Origin: Paenibacillus sp. FSL R7-0337
GTDB taxonomy: Bacteria; Bacillota; Bacilli; Paenibacillales; Paenibacillaceae
Direction: 5' to 3'
Assembly: GCF_037969875.1 (NCBI RefSeq)
Contig: NZ_CP150218.1
Coordinates: forward strand, 6,696,001 to 6,760,000
Length of the DNA: 64,000 nucleotides
Shown here: positions 16,641 to 24,871 of the stretch, piece by piece
Numbering within the stretch: the stretch's first letter is position 1
Layout of the letters: every line of letters starts with the position of its first letter
Program-made: the position numbers and the translations under genes
The notes under the pieces: model-generated
What the model saw: only the letters and a program-made list of their open reading frames with translations
Databases searched by the model: none
Told to the model about the DNA's origin: nothing

Positions 16641-16680
16641 CTGGAGACCTCCAAGTGATTATTTAGGTGTCGACAGTTAT

Positions 16681-16711
16681 AGGATACGACTTAAACCATG
16701 GTTTAAGTCAA
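16681..16711 (-). promoter_or_regulatory. MerR-type promoter with a 19-bp spacer and perfect dyad
   Basis: On the minus strand TTGACT (16711-16706) and TATCCT (16686-16681) are 19 bp apart. The region holds a 22-bp perfect palindrome (16688-16709) whose core is CTTAAACCATGGTTTAAG. An over-long spacer filled by a dyad is the hallmark of MerR-controlled promoters. It drives the deletion scar at 16391-16640. Confidence 0.7.
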
Positions 16712-16825
16712 CCTCATTTTCTGGAGTCTGTTAAAATATGGTTTCCGGCAGGTTTGCCATTTTGCTATAGTATAAGAATGCGTTTACAATAAATTGGAAA
16801 GATCCAAAAATAGGAGGACTACCAA

Positions 16826-17431
16826 ATGACCAAGACTAATTTCGCAGCATACCAGTGGATGAATGAAGGGACGATCCGGTTTGAGGAAGATACAGTGATT
16901 ATGAGTGCGCCTGCAAAAAGCGATTTTTTCTGCAATAACGGGGCAGTTGCGGAAGAAGGGCTGACGCCTGAGAATCTGACTAATGCGCCGTTCTTCTATA
17001 CTGAAGTATCCGGGGATTTCGTGCTGCGGGTGAAGGTGAGTCATGACTTCCGGGACACGTACGATTCTTCTTCCATTATGATGATGCAGGATCTGTCGGT
17101 CTGGGCGAAGGCCTGCTTTGAGCTGACAGATTTCGATACCCATGCGGTGGTCAGCGTAGTTACGAACCAGACCTCGGATGACGCGAATGGCTGCAATATT
17201 GAGGGCAATGAGGTATGGCTGCAGGCCGCAAGGTCCGGGAATGCTTTTGCTTTTCATTATTCGACGGATGGCGTACAGTTTGATATGATGCGTTTCTTTA
17301 CCCTTCCGGTGGGAGATACGGTCAAGGTCGGATTGTTAGCGCAAGCCCCTACCGGCGATGGCGGGGATAGAATATACAAGGATTTCTCACTGGAACAGCG
17401 GACGGTGAAAAATATAAGAGCCGGCGTCTAG
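16826..17431 (+). CDS. DUF1349 domain protein
   Basis: A 201-residue soluble protein of the DUF1349 family, a concanavalin-like beta-sandwich often related to carbohydrate-binding modules. Typical segments are TNAPFFYTEVSGDFVLRVKV near residue 57 and the repeated aromatic strands that follow. No signal peptide is seen, so it probably acts in the cytoplasm. No enzyme activity is established for the family. The ATG follows AATAGGAGG. It is convergent with the membrane protein gene, with 5 nt between stops. It does not appear to belong to an operon. Confidence 0.8.
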   Translation: MTKTNFAAYQWMNEGTIRFEEDTVIMSAPAKSDFFCNNGAVAEEGLTPENLTNAPFFYTEVSGDFVLRVKVSHDFRDTYDSSSIMMMQDLSVWAKACFELTDFDTHAVVSVVTNQTSDDANGCNIEGNEVWLQAARSGNAFAFHYSTDGVQFDMMRFFTLPVGDTVKVGLLAQAPTGDGGDRIYKDFSLEQRTVKNIRAGV

Positions 17432-17437
17432 CCGGCT
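17419..17437. terminator. Small bidirectional hairpin across two convergent stops
   Basis: AGCCGGC, a 5-base loop and GCCGGCT span the stop codons of the convergent genes. The minus-strand side is followed by a T-rich stretch. Confidence 0.5.
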
Positions 17438-17982
17438 TAGTTTGAACGCTTGGCCTGTCGGGGCCAGATGAAATAAGTAACAGTGATGATCAGGTCAATA
17501 CCGACCACCACGGACCATACGGTCAGGATACTTAACAGGGCTTCCGTACGGGCGGCGTCGTCAATCCACATTATGAGACCATAGAGAATACCGGCAGCGA
17601 GCACAAAAGAGAGCAAATGCTTCACCCAGCCCTGAAAATAATGCTTGGCATGGTCCATGCCGTAACGCTTGGCCGGCTTCGCTCCTTGCTTGGTAACATA
17701 GTAGCGAAAGCGTTCGTCGGCCCAGGCGATCATGCTTTTACCGAATACAATGGACACGGAGATATACACAGCTGCAAGCGCATGTGCTGTCGTAGCGGTA
17801 GCACCTTGTGCCAAATCCACGCCGGAGATCATCAACAGAAGGATATCGAGGACCGGAGTCATCGCCAGCAAAATCAGCCCCAGTGTTGGCCGCTTGAAGA
17901 TATAACGCGCTGTAAAGCCTGCAAGAATAACCACCCAGAACAATACCTCACAGGTAACAATCGCCCATGCAACCAGATTCAT
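17437..17982 (-). CDS. Multi-pass membrane protein of unknown function (YmcC-like)
   Basis: A 181-residue integral membrane protein with about five hydrophobic segments: residues 5-24, 32-52, 66-84, 122-142 and 152-172. The loop with ADERFRYYVTKQGAKPAKRY is basic and likely cytoplasmic. It resembles small Bacillales membrane proteins such as YmcC, but I cannot assign a function. The ATG follows AAGGGG. It is divergently transcribed from a TetR regulator across an operator-like dyad, so it is probably the target of that regulator. Confidence 0.7.
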   Translation of the reverse strand: MNLVAWAIVTCEVLFWVVILAGFTARYIFKRPTLGLILLAMTPVLDILLLMISGVDLAQGATATTAHALAAVYISVSIVFGKSMIAWADERFRYYVTKQGAKPAKRYGMDHAKHYFQGWVKHLLSFVLAAGILYGLIMWIDDAARTEALLSILTVWSVVVGIDLIITVTYFIWPRQAKRSN

Positions 17983-18041
17983 ATCGCACCCCTTGTTATA
18001 GTTGATAGTAAGTATAGCTTAGTCGAAGTATATCAGCGGAT

Positions 18042-18069
18042 TTTAAATAATACAACCGTATTATTTAAA
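18042..18069. promoter_or_regulatory. Perfect 12-bp inverted repeat between divergent genes, likely TetR operator
   Basis: TTTAAATAATAC and GTATTATTTAAA flank AACC in the gap between the membrane gene and tetR. The right arm ends one base before the -35 hexamer (TTGTGC, 18070-18075) of the tetR promoter, whose -10 is TACAAT (18094-18099, 18-bp spacer). Confidence 0.7.
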
Positions 18070-18105
18070 TTGTGCTTATCAATTCCGGTATGCTACAATA
18101 TGGTC

Positions 18106-18705
18106 ATGCCAAAAATTGTAGATCATTCCGAACGAAAATCGAATATTGCCGAAGCCACCTGGCGGGTCATTATCCGGCAGGGAATCAAAGGGGCTACAGT
18201 GCGTAATATTGCTGCCGAGGCGGGTGTATCCTTGGGTGCGCTGCGCCATTATTTCTCTACCCAGCAGGAATTGCTGGAGTTTGCTATGAATCTGGTGAAG
18301 GAGCGCGTAACAGCGAGAATTGTGTACATTATGCAGTCGGAGCTTCCTCCACGGGAGCAGATCTTGCAGGTGCTGCTCGAGCTGCTTCCTACGGACGACA
18401 GCAGCATGGCTGAGATGGAGGTATGGTTCGCATTTACCTTCCATCTCAAGACTGGCGGGGAGAGAGCTACTGAGCTTAATGATGCGATCTATCCGCTGAT
18501 TGTCCAAATTATTGACTATCTGGATCATCATGCGCTCTTCAAGCCGGGGCTGGACAAGGGCGATGAAGCCGAGCGGCTATATGCCCTGATTGATGGCCTG
18601 GCTCTTCATGCCATGCTTGAGCCTGACCGGATGAATAAACAACGTGTGATCCGTGTGCTGAATGTTCATCTGGAATCTATCTGCAGAAGTGGAGCGGAAC
18701 GGTAG
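18106..18705 (+). CDS. TetR family transcriptional regulator
   Basis: A 199-residue TetR protein. The helix-turn-helix is at about residues 25-45 (TVRNIAAEAGVSLGALRHYF), and the C-terminal part is the ligand and dimer domain (TetR_C type, as in B. subtilis PksA-like repressors). The start MPKIVDHSER at 18106 matches the family. There is no ribosome site ahead of it, and the ATG lies seven bases after the -10 TACAAT, so the message may be leaderless. It probably represses itself and the divergent membrane gene. The ligand is unknown. The 3' end overlaps its terminator. Confidence 0.87.
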   Translation: MPKIVDHSERKSNIAEATWRVIIRQGIKGATVRNIAAEAGVSLGALRHYFSTQQELLEFAMNLVKERVTARIVYIMQSELPPREQILQVLLELLPTDDSSMAEMEVWFAFTFHLKTGGERATELNDAIYPLIVQIIDYLDHHALFKPGLDKGDEAERLYALIDGLALHAMLEPDRMNKQRVIRVLNVHLESICRSGAER

Positions 18706-18732
18706 AGCCGTCCGCTCCGCTTTCTATTTCTA
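18691..18732 (+). terminator. Terminator overlapping the end of the tetR gene
   Basis: GGAGCGG and CCGCTCC pair with an inner ACGG/CCGT, starting inside the last codons of the gene. A T-rich stretch follows. Confidence 0.65.
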
Positions 18733-18812
18733 CCAAATTGTTCTAGAATGAATAGGTGCATATAGCAACCGGTTGGCGGGACCCGCCGGATTCAGAGAGG
18801 AGCAAGGGATTA

Positions 18813-19751
18813 ATGAAATACCGCAGATTAGGTGGGACCGGACTTAAGGTCAGTGAGATCAGCCTGGGAAGCTGGTTGACCTACGGAGGTTATGTAGAGC
18901 AGGACAATGCCGTTAAGGCCATTGAAACCGCTTACTCCCTGGGCATTAATTTTTTTGATACCGCGAATGTCTATGAGAAGGGGGCGGCGGAAAAGGTGCT
19001 GGGAGCCACCCTAAGCAGCTATCCGCGCGAATCCTATGTCCTGGCGACCAAGGTATTCGGGGTAATGGGTGACGGGCCCAATGACCGGGGCCTGTCCCGT
19101 AAGCATATTACCGAGCAATGCCATGCCAGCCTGAAGCGGCTGGGCGCTGAATATGTGGATCTGCTCTACTGTCACCGGTATGATCCGGAGACCCCGATCG
19201 AAGAGACGCTGCGGGCACTGGATGATCTGGTCCGTCAGGGCAAGGTGATGTATGTGGGAGTCAGTGAATGGACAGCGGCGCAGATGACCGAAGCTTTTGC
19301 GGTTGCCGACCGGTATCTGCTGGATCATATCGTGGTCAATCAGCCGGTCTATAATATGTTTGAACGTTATATCGAGAAGGAGATTATCCCGCTTGGGCTG
19401 CGCAAGGGAATCGGACAAGTCGTATTCTCCCCGCTCGCTCAAGGTCTGCTGACCGGCAAATACAGCTCGGTCTCCGATATTCCGGCAGACAGCCGGGCTG
19501 CCCGGCTCGACTGGATGCGTAAAGGAATTACGGAGGAGAAGATTACGAAGGTTCAGGAGCTGGGCAAGGTTGCCGCTGAACTGGATATCTCTGTAGGCAA
19601 CCTGGCACTGGCCTGGATTCTGCGCCAGTCTAATGTATCCAGTGCCTTGGTGGGCGCGAGCCGCCCTGAGCAGGTGGAGGAGAATGTAAAGGCTTCCGGC
19701 ATTGAGCTGAATGAGGATATACTGACACGAATTGATGAAATTATCGGTTAA
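18813..19751 (+). CDS. Aldo-keto reductase (potassium-channel beta-subunit-like group)
   Basis: A 312-residue AKR with the normal (beta/alpha)8 length. The catalytic tetrad is visible: D and Y in FFDTANVYEKG, K in ATKVFG, H in YCHRYDPETP. The cofactor-binding loop ALVGASRPEQVEEN near the C-terminus indicates NADPH use. The N-terminus MKYRRLGGTGLKVSEISLGS is characteristic, and the ATG at 18813 follows AGAGGAGCAAGGG; the frame extends further upstream without support. It reduces aldehydes or ketones, substrate unknown. The SDR gene starts 18 nt downstream, so the two are probably one operon. Confidence 0.9.
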   Translation: MKYRRLGGTGLKVSEISLGSWLTYGGYVEQDNAVKAIETAYSLGINFFDTANVYEKGAAEKVLGATLSSYPRESYVLATKVFGVMGDGPNDRGLSRKHITEQCHASLKRLGAEYVDLLYCHRYDPETPIEETLRALDDLVRQGKVMYVGVSEWTAAQMTEAFAVADRYLLDHIVVNQPVYNMFERYIEKEIIPLGLRKGIGQVVFSPLAQGLLTGKYSSVSDIPADSRAARLDWMRKGITEEKITKVQELGKVAAELDISVGNLALAWILRQSNVSSALVGASRPEQVEENVKASGIELNEDILTRIDEIIG

Positions 19752-19769
19752 GAGAGAGGGAGGATACAG

Positions 19770-20792
19770 ATGAAGGTTCTATTTATCGGAGGAACGGGGC
19801 TTATTAGTCAGGCGGTTTCCCGGCTGGCAGTGGAACGGGGAATAGAACTGTATCTGTTCAACCGTGGAGAACGCAGCAGCTTCGTGCCGCAGGGTGCACA
19901 GGTGATACACGGTGATATCCGTGACAAGGAGCAGGCATCCGAAGCGCTGAAGGGGTATGACTTCGATGTTGTAGTCGACTGGATTGCCTTCACGCCAGAG
20001 CATGTGCAGACAGATATTGACCTGTTCACTGGCAAGACGCGGCAGTATATCTATATTAGCTCGGCTTCCGCTTACCAGAAGCCCCAGCGTAATTATCTGA
20101 TTACCGAAGAGACTCCGCTGGTGAATCCCTACTGGCAGTATTCCCGGGACAAGATTGCTTCCGAGGAACTGCTTATGGAAGCGTACCAGAGCAGCGGCTT
20201 CCCGGTGACGATTGTCCGTCCCTCGCATACTTACGGAGATACAGCCATTCCGGCGGCGCTGACCAGCTGGAGCCATCCATGGTCCTTGGTGGAACGCATC
20301 CGCAAGGGACAGCCGCTCGTTATTCATGGCGATGGCACCTCTCTATGGACATTGACCCATAATACGGATTTTGCCAAAGGCTTCGTTGGTTTGCTGGGAC
20401 TCCAGGAAGCGATTGGAGAAGCGGTTCATATTACCTCGGATGAGGTGCTGAACTGGAATCAGATCTATGCCGCCATCGGGGAGGCAGCCGGCCGTGAGCC
20501 GAAGGTTGTACACATGTCTACGGACTTCATTGCTGCGAATACTCCAGCGGGAACGGCGGACGGACTGGTCGGGGATCAGGCAGTCAGCAGTGTATTCGAC
20601 AACAGCAAGATCAAACGTCTGGTGCCTGACTTCCAGGCCACCCTGCCGTTCGCGGAAGGCGTGAAGCGGTCGGTTGCCTGGTTCGAAGCCCAGCCGGAAC
20701 GCTGCACCTCAGACCATGACTGGTCCAAGATGCTGGACGGATTGATCGCCAGGCACGGCGTCGATGCGAAGCTGCTTAGCTATTATGTATAA
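19770..20792 (+). CDS. NAD-dependent epimerase/dehydratase family protein (extended SDR)
   Basis: A 340-residue extended SDR. The nucleotide-binding motif GGTGLISQ starts at residue 8, the serine of the active site lies in YISSASAYQKP, and the tyrosine-lysine pair fits YSRDK (YxxxK). The second half (residues 180-300) is the substrate domain. The motif variant is that of an atypical group that includes SDRs of unknown substrate and mRNA-binding CSP41-like proteins. The ATG follows GAGAGGGAGG. It follows the AKR gene by 18 nt, suggesting a shared oxidoreductase function. A terminator follows. Confidence 0.85.
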   Translation: MKVLFIGGTGLISQAVSRLAVERGIELYLFNRGERSSFVPQGAQVIHGDIRDKEQASEALKGYDFDVVVDWIAFTPEHVQTDIDLFTGKTRQYIYISSASAYQKPQRNYLITEETPLVNPYWQYSRDKIASEELLMEAYQSSGFPVTIVRPSHTYGDTAIPAALTSWSHPWSLVERIRKGQPLVIHGDGTSLWTLTHNTDFAKGFVGLLGLQEAIGEAVHITSDEVLNWNQIYAAIGEAAGREPKVVHMSTDFIAANTPAGTADGLVGDQAVSSVFDNSKIKRLVPDFQATLPFAEGVKRSVAWFEAQPERCTSDHDWSKMLDGLIARHGVDAKLLSYYV

Positions 20793-20831
20793 GTAGATTT
20801 TATAGATACAAGTCCTATAGATTACGCCGAG

Positions 20832-20865
20832 CAGGTGCTGTCCGTTAACGGATAGCGCCTGTTTT
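20832..20865 (+). terminator. Terminator after the AKR-SDR pair
   Basis: CAGGTGCTGTCCG and CGGATAGCGCCTG pair around TTAA, followed by TTTTG. Confidence 0.8.
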
Positions 20866-20898
20866 GCTTGCGAAGCCTTCCACCCTGAATATTAGGGA

Positions 20899-20929
20899 TT
20901 GAGTAGGACGTTACGTCACAGTTTATAAT
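20899..20929 (+). promoter_or_regulatory. MerR-type promoter with a 19-bp spacer
   Basis: TTGAGT (20899-20904) and TATAAT (20924-20929) are separated by 19 bp. A dyad GACGT-T-ACGTC (20907-20917) lies within the spacer. It precedes a MerR gene by about 50 nt, which points to self-regulation. Confidence 0.65.
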
Positions 20930-20980
20930 AAAAAAACACGGTACTTATAAATCTAAAACGGTAATACATGGGGGGATTAT

Positions 20981-21721
20981 ATGGAGCTCACGGTGGGCAA
21001 ATTCGCCAGCGCTGTTAATACGACGATAAGGACACTAAGACATTATGAGAAAATCGGGCTTCTTGTTCCCGGAAAGAAAAACGATGCCAATCAGAAAATT
21101 TATGCTAGAGATGATCTCAAGAAATTCTATAACATACAGTTGCTTAAGAGTATGGGCTGGCCGCTAACCGAAATCAAACAAATGCTTGAAGAGACCGTGT
21201 ATTCTTTTGGAGAAATGGTGGAAATGCAGGAGGCTGTGCTTCTTGATAAGCGAAAAATAATAAACGAATCCTTGGACATGATAGCCCGAATCAAGAAGGT
21301 AATGAATGAAACGGGCGATTTGAGCAATGAAGATCTGATGTTGCTCATGAATGCGATCCGGTTAGAAGAAGATCAAAGAACGATTTTACAACAATACTTC
21401 CCTGCAACCACGGTAGATAAAATCATGCCCAAAAATAAACAGCAACAGATAGCATTCGATCGGTTAAACCGGAGGTTATTGTCTCTTTTTCAGACATCCA
21501 TTGACAGCGGACTGCGTCCTGATAGTCAAGAAGTACAGCGGGAGTTACAGGAAGTATTAGCCCTTGTTCCGGTATCTATGAACGAGCTTTTTCATTCAGA
21601 TCGGGGCTCCAACAAACCATCGGACATTTTAAGAGCTTTGTTGCCTGATGATATGGCTGAATTTTTTGCTGAAGCGGTTCATGTCTTTTATAACAACCAG
21701 TTTGAAGGAAGGGGGGAATAG
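20981..21721 (+). CDS. MerR family transcriptional regulator
   Basis: A 246-residue MerR regulator. The winged helix-turn-helix covers residues 1-70, with TTIRTLRHYEKIGLLVP as its signature, then a coiled dimerisation helix to about residue 110. The remaining 130 residues are an effector domain without recognisable cysteine ligands, more like the drug-sensing group than the metal-sensing group. The ATG follows GGGGGG. The gene is the first of two, with a CPBP protease gene starting 3 nt after its stop. A MerR-type promoter lies upstream. It probably activates its own operon in response to an unknown ligand. Confidence 0.88.
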   Translation: MELTVGKFASAVNTTIRTLRHYEKIGLLVPGKKNDANQKIYARDDLKKFYNIQLLKSMGWPLTEIKQMLEETVYSFGEMVEMQEAVLLDKRKIINESLDMIARIKKVMNETGDLSNEDLMLLMNAIRLEEDQRTILQQYFPATTVDKIMPKNKQQQIAFDRLNRRLLSLFQTSIDSGLRPDSQEVQRELQEVLALVPVSMNELFHSDRGSNKPSDILRALLPDDMAEFFAEAVHVFYNNQFEGRGE

Positions 21722-21724
21722 AAA

Positions 21725-22333
21725 TTGAGTGAATTAAGTACTCGGCAACATAATAAATGGCTGATCCAGATTGGGTTAGGTTTAGTGCCATTTCTGGTTT
21801 TAGGCGCAGCACTCATTGCAATTTTCCGGTGGGGTGAAATCATTCCCTATATCCAGTCCTTGTTTGTTCCCAGTGGGATGTCTTTTCTTGAAGTTACGTT
21901 GCTGGGTCTGTTCGTGGGTACGATTGTAGTGCTTATCTCAGTCGGTCTTATCATAACAACTAAAACGGTGCTTCCTCAGTCGGAAGGTACGGAGATTATA
22001 CGTAATATCATGAGAACTCCAAGCGGCATTGCCGTCAGCTCACTGGGCGGAGGAATTGTAGAAGAATTTTTCTTCAGGGGCGTATTAATTGGACTGTTTA
22101 CAGGTTATGGCTCTTTCCTTGATGGAGTTGTGATTGTCATAAGTACTTTTTTATTTTGGGTTATTCATATCCCACAGTATAAAGGGGTACATTTGGCTTA
22201 CGCATTAGTATTCATTAATGGCCTGATATTTGCTTTATTGTTCTATTTTACGGATTCGTTGATTTCATCGATTATTGCCCATGCCATTTATAATCTGGGT
22301 ATAGGAATCTACTTTATGAAGCTTACGAAATAA
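21725..22333 (+). CDS. CPBP family intramembrane metalloprotease
   Basis: A 202-residue membrane protein of the CPBP (Abi) family with about six hydrophobic segments. The catalytic motifs are EEFFFRG (EExxxR type) and HIPQ in the next segment, with a third conserved histidine in AHAIYN. Relatives are glutamic-type or metal-dependent intramembrane proteases linked to bacteriocin immunity and prenyl-protein processing. The start is TTG at 21725, placed by GGAAGGGGGG; it is coupled to merR. The link to a ligand-sensing regulator suggests it answers a specific signal or toxin. Confidence 0.85.
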   Translation: MSELSTRQHNKWLIQIGLGLVPFLVLGAALIAIFRWGEIIPYIQSLFVPSGMSFLEVTLLGLFVGTIVVLISVGLIITTKTVLPQSEGTEIIRNIMRTPSGIAVSSLGGGIVEEFFFRGVLIGLFTGYGSFLDGVVIVISTFLFWVIHIPQYKGVHLAYALVFINGLIFALLFYFTDSLISSIIAHAIYNLGIGIYFMKLTK

Positions 22334-22429
22334 TCCCCATGTCAGGCTGCTGCGAGGTTATAGCATGAAACCGGGATTCGTGAATATACTCTCACTACCG
22401 AAATCCCCACGAGTAAAGGAGTCCTGGCC

Positions 22430-23089
22430 ATGCCGACACATCCTTACGTCTCCCGTTTTTTTGTGAATACCGATGCACGCCGTGACAAGCTGGTTTATGA
22501 TTTGCCGGAAGCCTGGTGGAGCCGCCCGTATGAATACGAATGGTGTACGCATTTCATCTCACCGCATGATGTGGTACTGGACGCAGCCTGCGGAATCTCT
22601 CACCCGCTCAAATTCTATCTTGCCGAGCATAGCGCTGAGGTGTATGCCTGCGATAAGGATGCCCGGATTCTGTCGCATAAAGCGATAATGGAGAATATCA
22701 CCGAGGATGCCGGAGCAACTGCAGCCCGCCAGGTGGAGGCCGGACCTGTGAACAGGCTGCATCTCGCCCAGGCTGATCTGACCTCACTGCCTTATGAGGA
22801 TGAGAGCTTTGATACAGTTTTTTGTATCTCGGTGCTGGAGCATCTGTCTGTTCAGGAGGCGGTGCTGGCAGTCCGCGAATTCCATAGAACGCTTAACGGA
22901 GAAGGTCTGCTGGTGCTGACCTTTGACCATCCGACTGTCAACCTGCCACGGATGAACGAGATTCTGCTGCAGGCCGGATTCCAGTATTGGGGCGAGACGG
23001 ACTTCAATCTTCCGGCAGATGCGGTGCGGACAGATCAGTGGGGCGGCCTGAGCTGCTTCCGGGCAGTGCTTAAAAAAGCTCAAATCTAG
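22430..23089 (+). CDS. Class I SAM-dependent methyltransferase
   Basis: A 219-residue methyltransferase with the type 11 fold. Motif I is VLDAACGISHPL at about residue 47, the acidic residue binding the ribose is in VYACDKDARI, and the later motif is DTVFCISVLEHL. No transmembrane segment is seen, so it should be soluble. The ATG follows AAAGGAG. It is a single gene between the CPBP and DUF1877 genes, so the neighbours give no hint of substrate. Confidence 0.85.
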   Translation: MPTHPYVSRFFVNTDARRDKLVYDLPEAWWSRPYEYEWCTHFISPHDVVLDAACGISHPLKFYLAEHSAEVYACDKDARILSHKAIMENITEDAGATAARQVEAGPVNRLHLAQADLTSLPYEDESFDTVFCISVLEHLSVQEAVLAVREFHRTLNGEGLLVLTFDHPTVNLPRMNEILLQAGFQYWGETDFNLPADAVRTDQWGGLSCFRAVLKKAQI

Positions 23090-23170
23090 CAAAGTTCATC
23101 CATCATTTGGTTGTTTCCTTCCATTGTAGTAGAATAGCTTCAAGGGCATAAGAAAGAAGGAGACAATCTC

Positions 23171-23635
23171 ATGGGGATGATCGGCAATTATCTGGCGGTA
23201 CCTGCTGAATTACTTCAGTCGATCCGTGCGGAAGAAGTGAGCCTGCACGAAATTGGGCCTAAGCTGGATATTGATAAGTCCTGGCAAGCCCTGCACTATA
23301 TACTGAATGGCGGACAGGAAGGCAATTCTTCGCCTCTGGGTGCTGTTGTTCCTCTGACCAGTCATTATATCGGGCACTTGTCCGATGCCGAGGTGTTCGC
23401 CCTGGAACCGGATGAGGTGAAGCTAACCGCAGAGGCTCTGGAGGAAATAGAAGAAGCCTGGCTCCGGGAACACTACCCGTTCCGGCAGATGATGGAGGAA
23501 GGAATCTATCCGTTGATGGATGATGATGAGGCGGATGAATTTTTTGATTATATCTATACTTATTTCGAGGCCATCCGGGAGTTCTATCAGCAGGCAAGTG
23601 CGAGCGCATCCTGCGTTGTGTTCTATATTTCCTAG
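23171..23635 (+). CDS. DUF1877 (YfbM-like) protein
   Basis: A 154-residue protein resembling the E. coli YfbM family (DUF1877). It begins MGMIGNYLAVPAELLQSIRA and has the family-like DIDKSWQALHYIL segment near residue 35. The function of the family is not known. It is soluble and acidic, with no signal peptide. The ATG follows AGAAGGAG. It lies 45 nt before the capA-like gene, and no terminator is seen between them. Confidence 0.8.
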   Translation: MGMIGNYLAVPAELLQSIRAEEVSLHEIGPKLDIDKSWQALHYILNGGQEGNSSPLGAVVPLTSHYIGHLSDAEVFALEPDEVKLTAEALEEIEEAWLREHYPFRQMMEEGIYPLMDDDEADEFFDYIYTYFEAIREFYQQASASASCVVFYIS

Positions 23636-23680
23636 CCACAGTCATTATTATATTACATTAGAAAAAGGGGCTAGAGAACT

Positions 23681-24709
23681 TTGCGCAGATATGCTGTTAT
23701 ATTCATAATTCTTCTTCTACTGGTCCCTGCCGCGGGGATAAGCGCCAAGGGGGCTGCCCCGCAGGAGGAGATCCGCCTTACGTTTGCCGGGGATATTCTG
23801 CTGGACGGCTTTGTCGGCGACCAGATTGCCAAGTATGGCGTTGATTTCCCGTTCGCCAAGGTAGCGCCGGTGCTGCAGAAGGCAGATATGGCTTTTGCCA
23901 ATCTGGAGACTCCGGTCTCTGTGCGCGGGGCTGCGGCCAGTAAGACGTTCGCCTTCCGCTCCAAGCCGGCGGCCCTTGAGGGATTAAGCAAAGCGGGGAT
24001 CGACGGCGTGACCGTAGCCAATAATCATATTCTGGATTACGGCCGGACCGCGATGCTGGATACGCTGATTCATCTGGATAAGAACAACATTGGGCACACC
24101 GGTGCGGGTGCCAATATCACTGAAGCGTTCAAACCGTATGTCAAGACCGTCAAGGGCAAGCGGATCGCCGTTCTGGGTACAAGCCGTGTGCTGTCAGATC
24201 CTTCGTGGTATGCAGGCAAGAACAGTCCGGGTGCAGCTTCCGCTTATACGGCAGAGCCGCTGATGAGTGCAATTAAGAAGTCTGCCAAGGATAATGATTA
24301 TACGGTTGTATATATTCACTGGAATCAGGAATTCAAGGATTACCCGGAAGCGTATGCCCGGAAGCTGGCCAAGCAGATGATCGACAGCGGAGCAGATATC
24401 ATCCTGGGTGCGCATAGTCATTGCCTGATGGGCATTGAATATTACAAGCATAAGCCGATCTATTATTCACTGGGCAATTTTGTGTTCAACCGTTCTACAC
24501 GGGGCGGAGACAAGACCCTGCATTCCATGTTGGTTAATTTCACCATTATCCCGTCAGGGGTAACCAGCAGCATTACGCCGGTCAAAATCATTGGCGGCCA
24601 GCCGAATTTCATGGGGGATGCCTACAATAAAGAGACCATCAAGAAGCTGAACCAGCTCTCCTTCAATGCGAAGATTACAGCGGGCGGGGCAGTCAGCGAG
24701 AAACTGTGA
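23681..24709 (+). CDS. CapA family (poly-gamma-glutamate-synthesis-type) protein
   Basis: A 342-residue exported protein with an N-terminal signal sequence (about 1-25) and a PGA_cap metallophosphatase-like domain (about 30-290). Typical motifs are FAGDILLDG, FANLETPVS, VANNHILDYG, GAHSHCLMG and YSLGNFVFN. In Bacillus anthracis CapA is part of the poly-gamma-glutamate machinery, but most CapA-like proteins stand alone, as here, without capB or capC. The TTG start has only a weak GGGGC ribosome site. The exact role is unknown; it probably works at the cell surface. Confidence 0.87.
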   Translation: MRRYAVIFIILLLLVPAAGISAKGAAPQEEIRLTFAGDILLDGFVGDQIAKYGVDFPFAKVAPVLQKADMAFANLETPVSVRGAAASKTFAFRSKPAALEGLSKAGIDGVTVANNHILDYGRTAMLDTLIHLDKNNIGHTGAGANITEAFKPYVKTVKGKRIAVLGTSRVLSDPSWYAGKNSPGAASAYTAEPLMSAIKKSAKDNDYTVVYIHWNQEFKDYPEAYARKLAKQMIDSGADIILGAHSHCLMGIEYYKHKPIYYSLGNFVFNRSTRGGDKTLHSMLVNFTIIPSGVTSSITPVKIIGGQPNFMGDAYNKETIKKLNQLSFNAKITAGGAVSEKL

Positions 24710-24752
24710 AGTAAGCCTTAATGAATCGTTTTGTATGAGGCCATAACCTATA

Positions 24753-24795
24753 AGCCCGGGGAGCTGTTTCCTAATCCTCCCTGGGCTATTTGGCG
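24753..24795 (+). terminator. Terminator-like hairpin after the CapA gene
   Basis: AGCCCGGGGAG pairs with CTCCCTGGGCT (one G-T pair). The T tract is weak. Confidence 0.5.
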
Positions 24796-24871
24796 TGTTC
24801 CTGGTATTATCATAAAGACCGTTTCGGAGTAGAATAGCTATAACGAATTCCATGCAGAGGATGTCCAGTGA

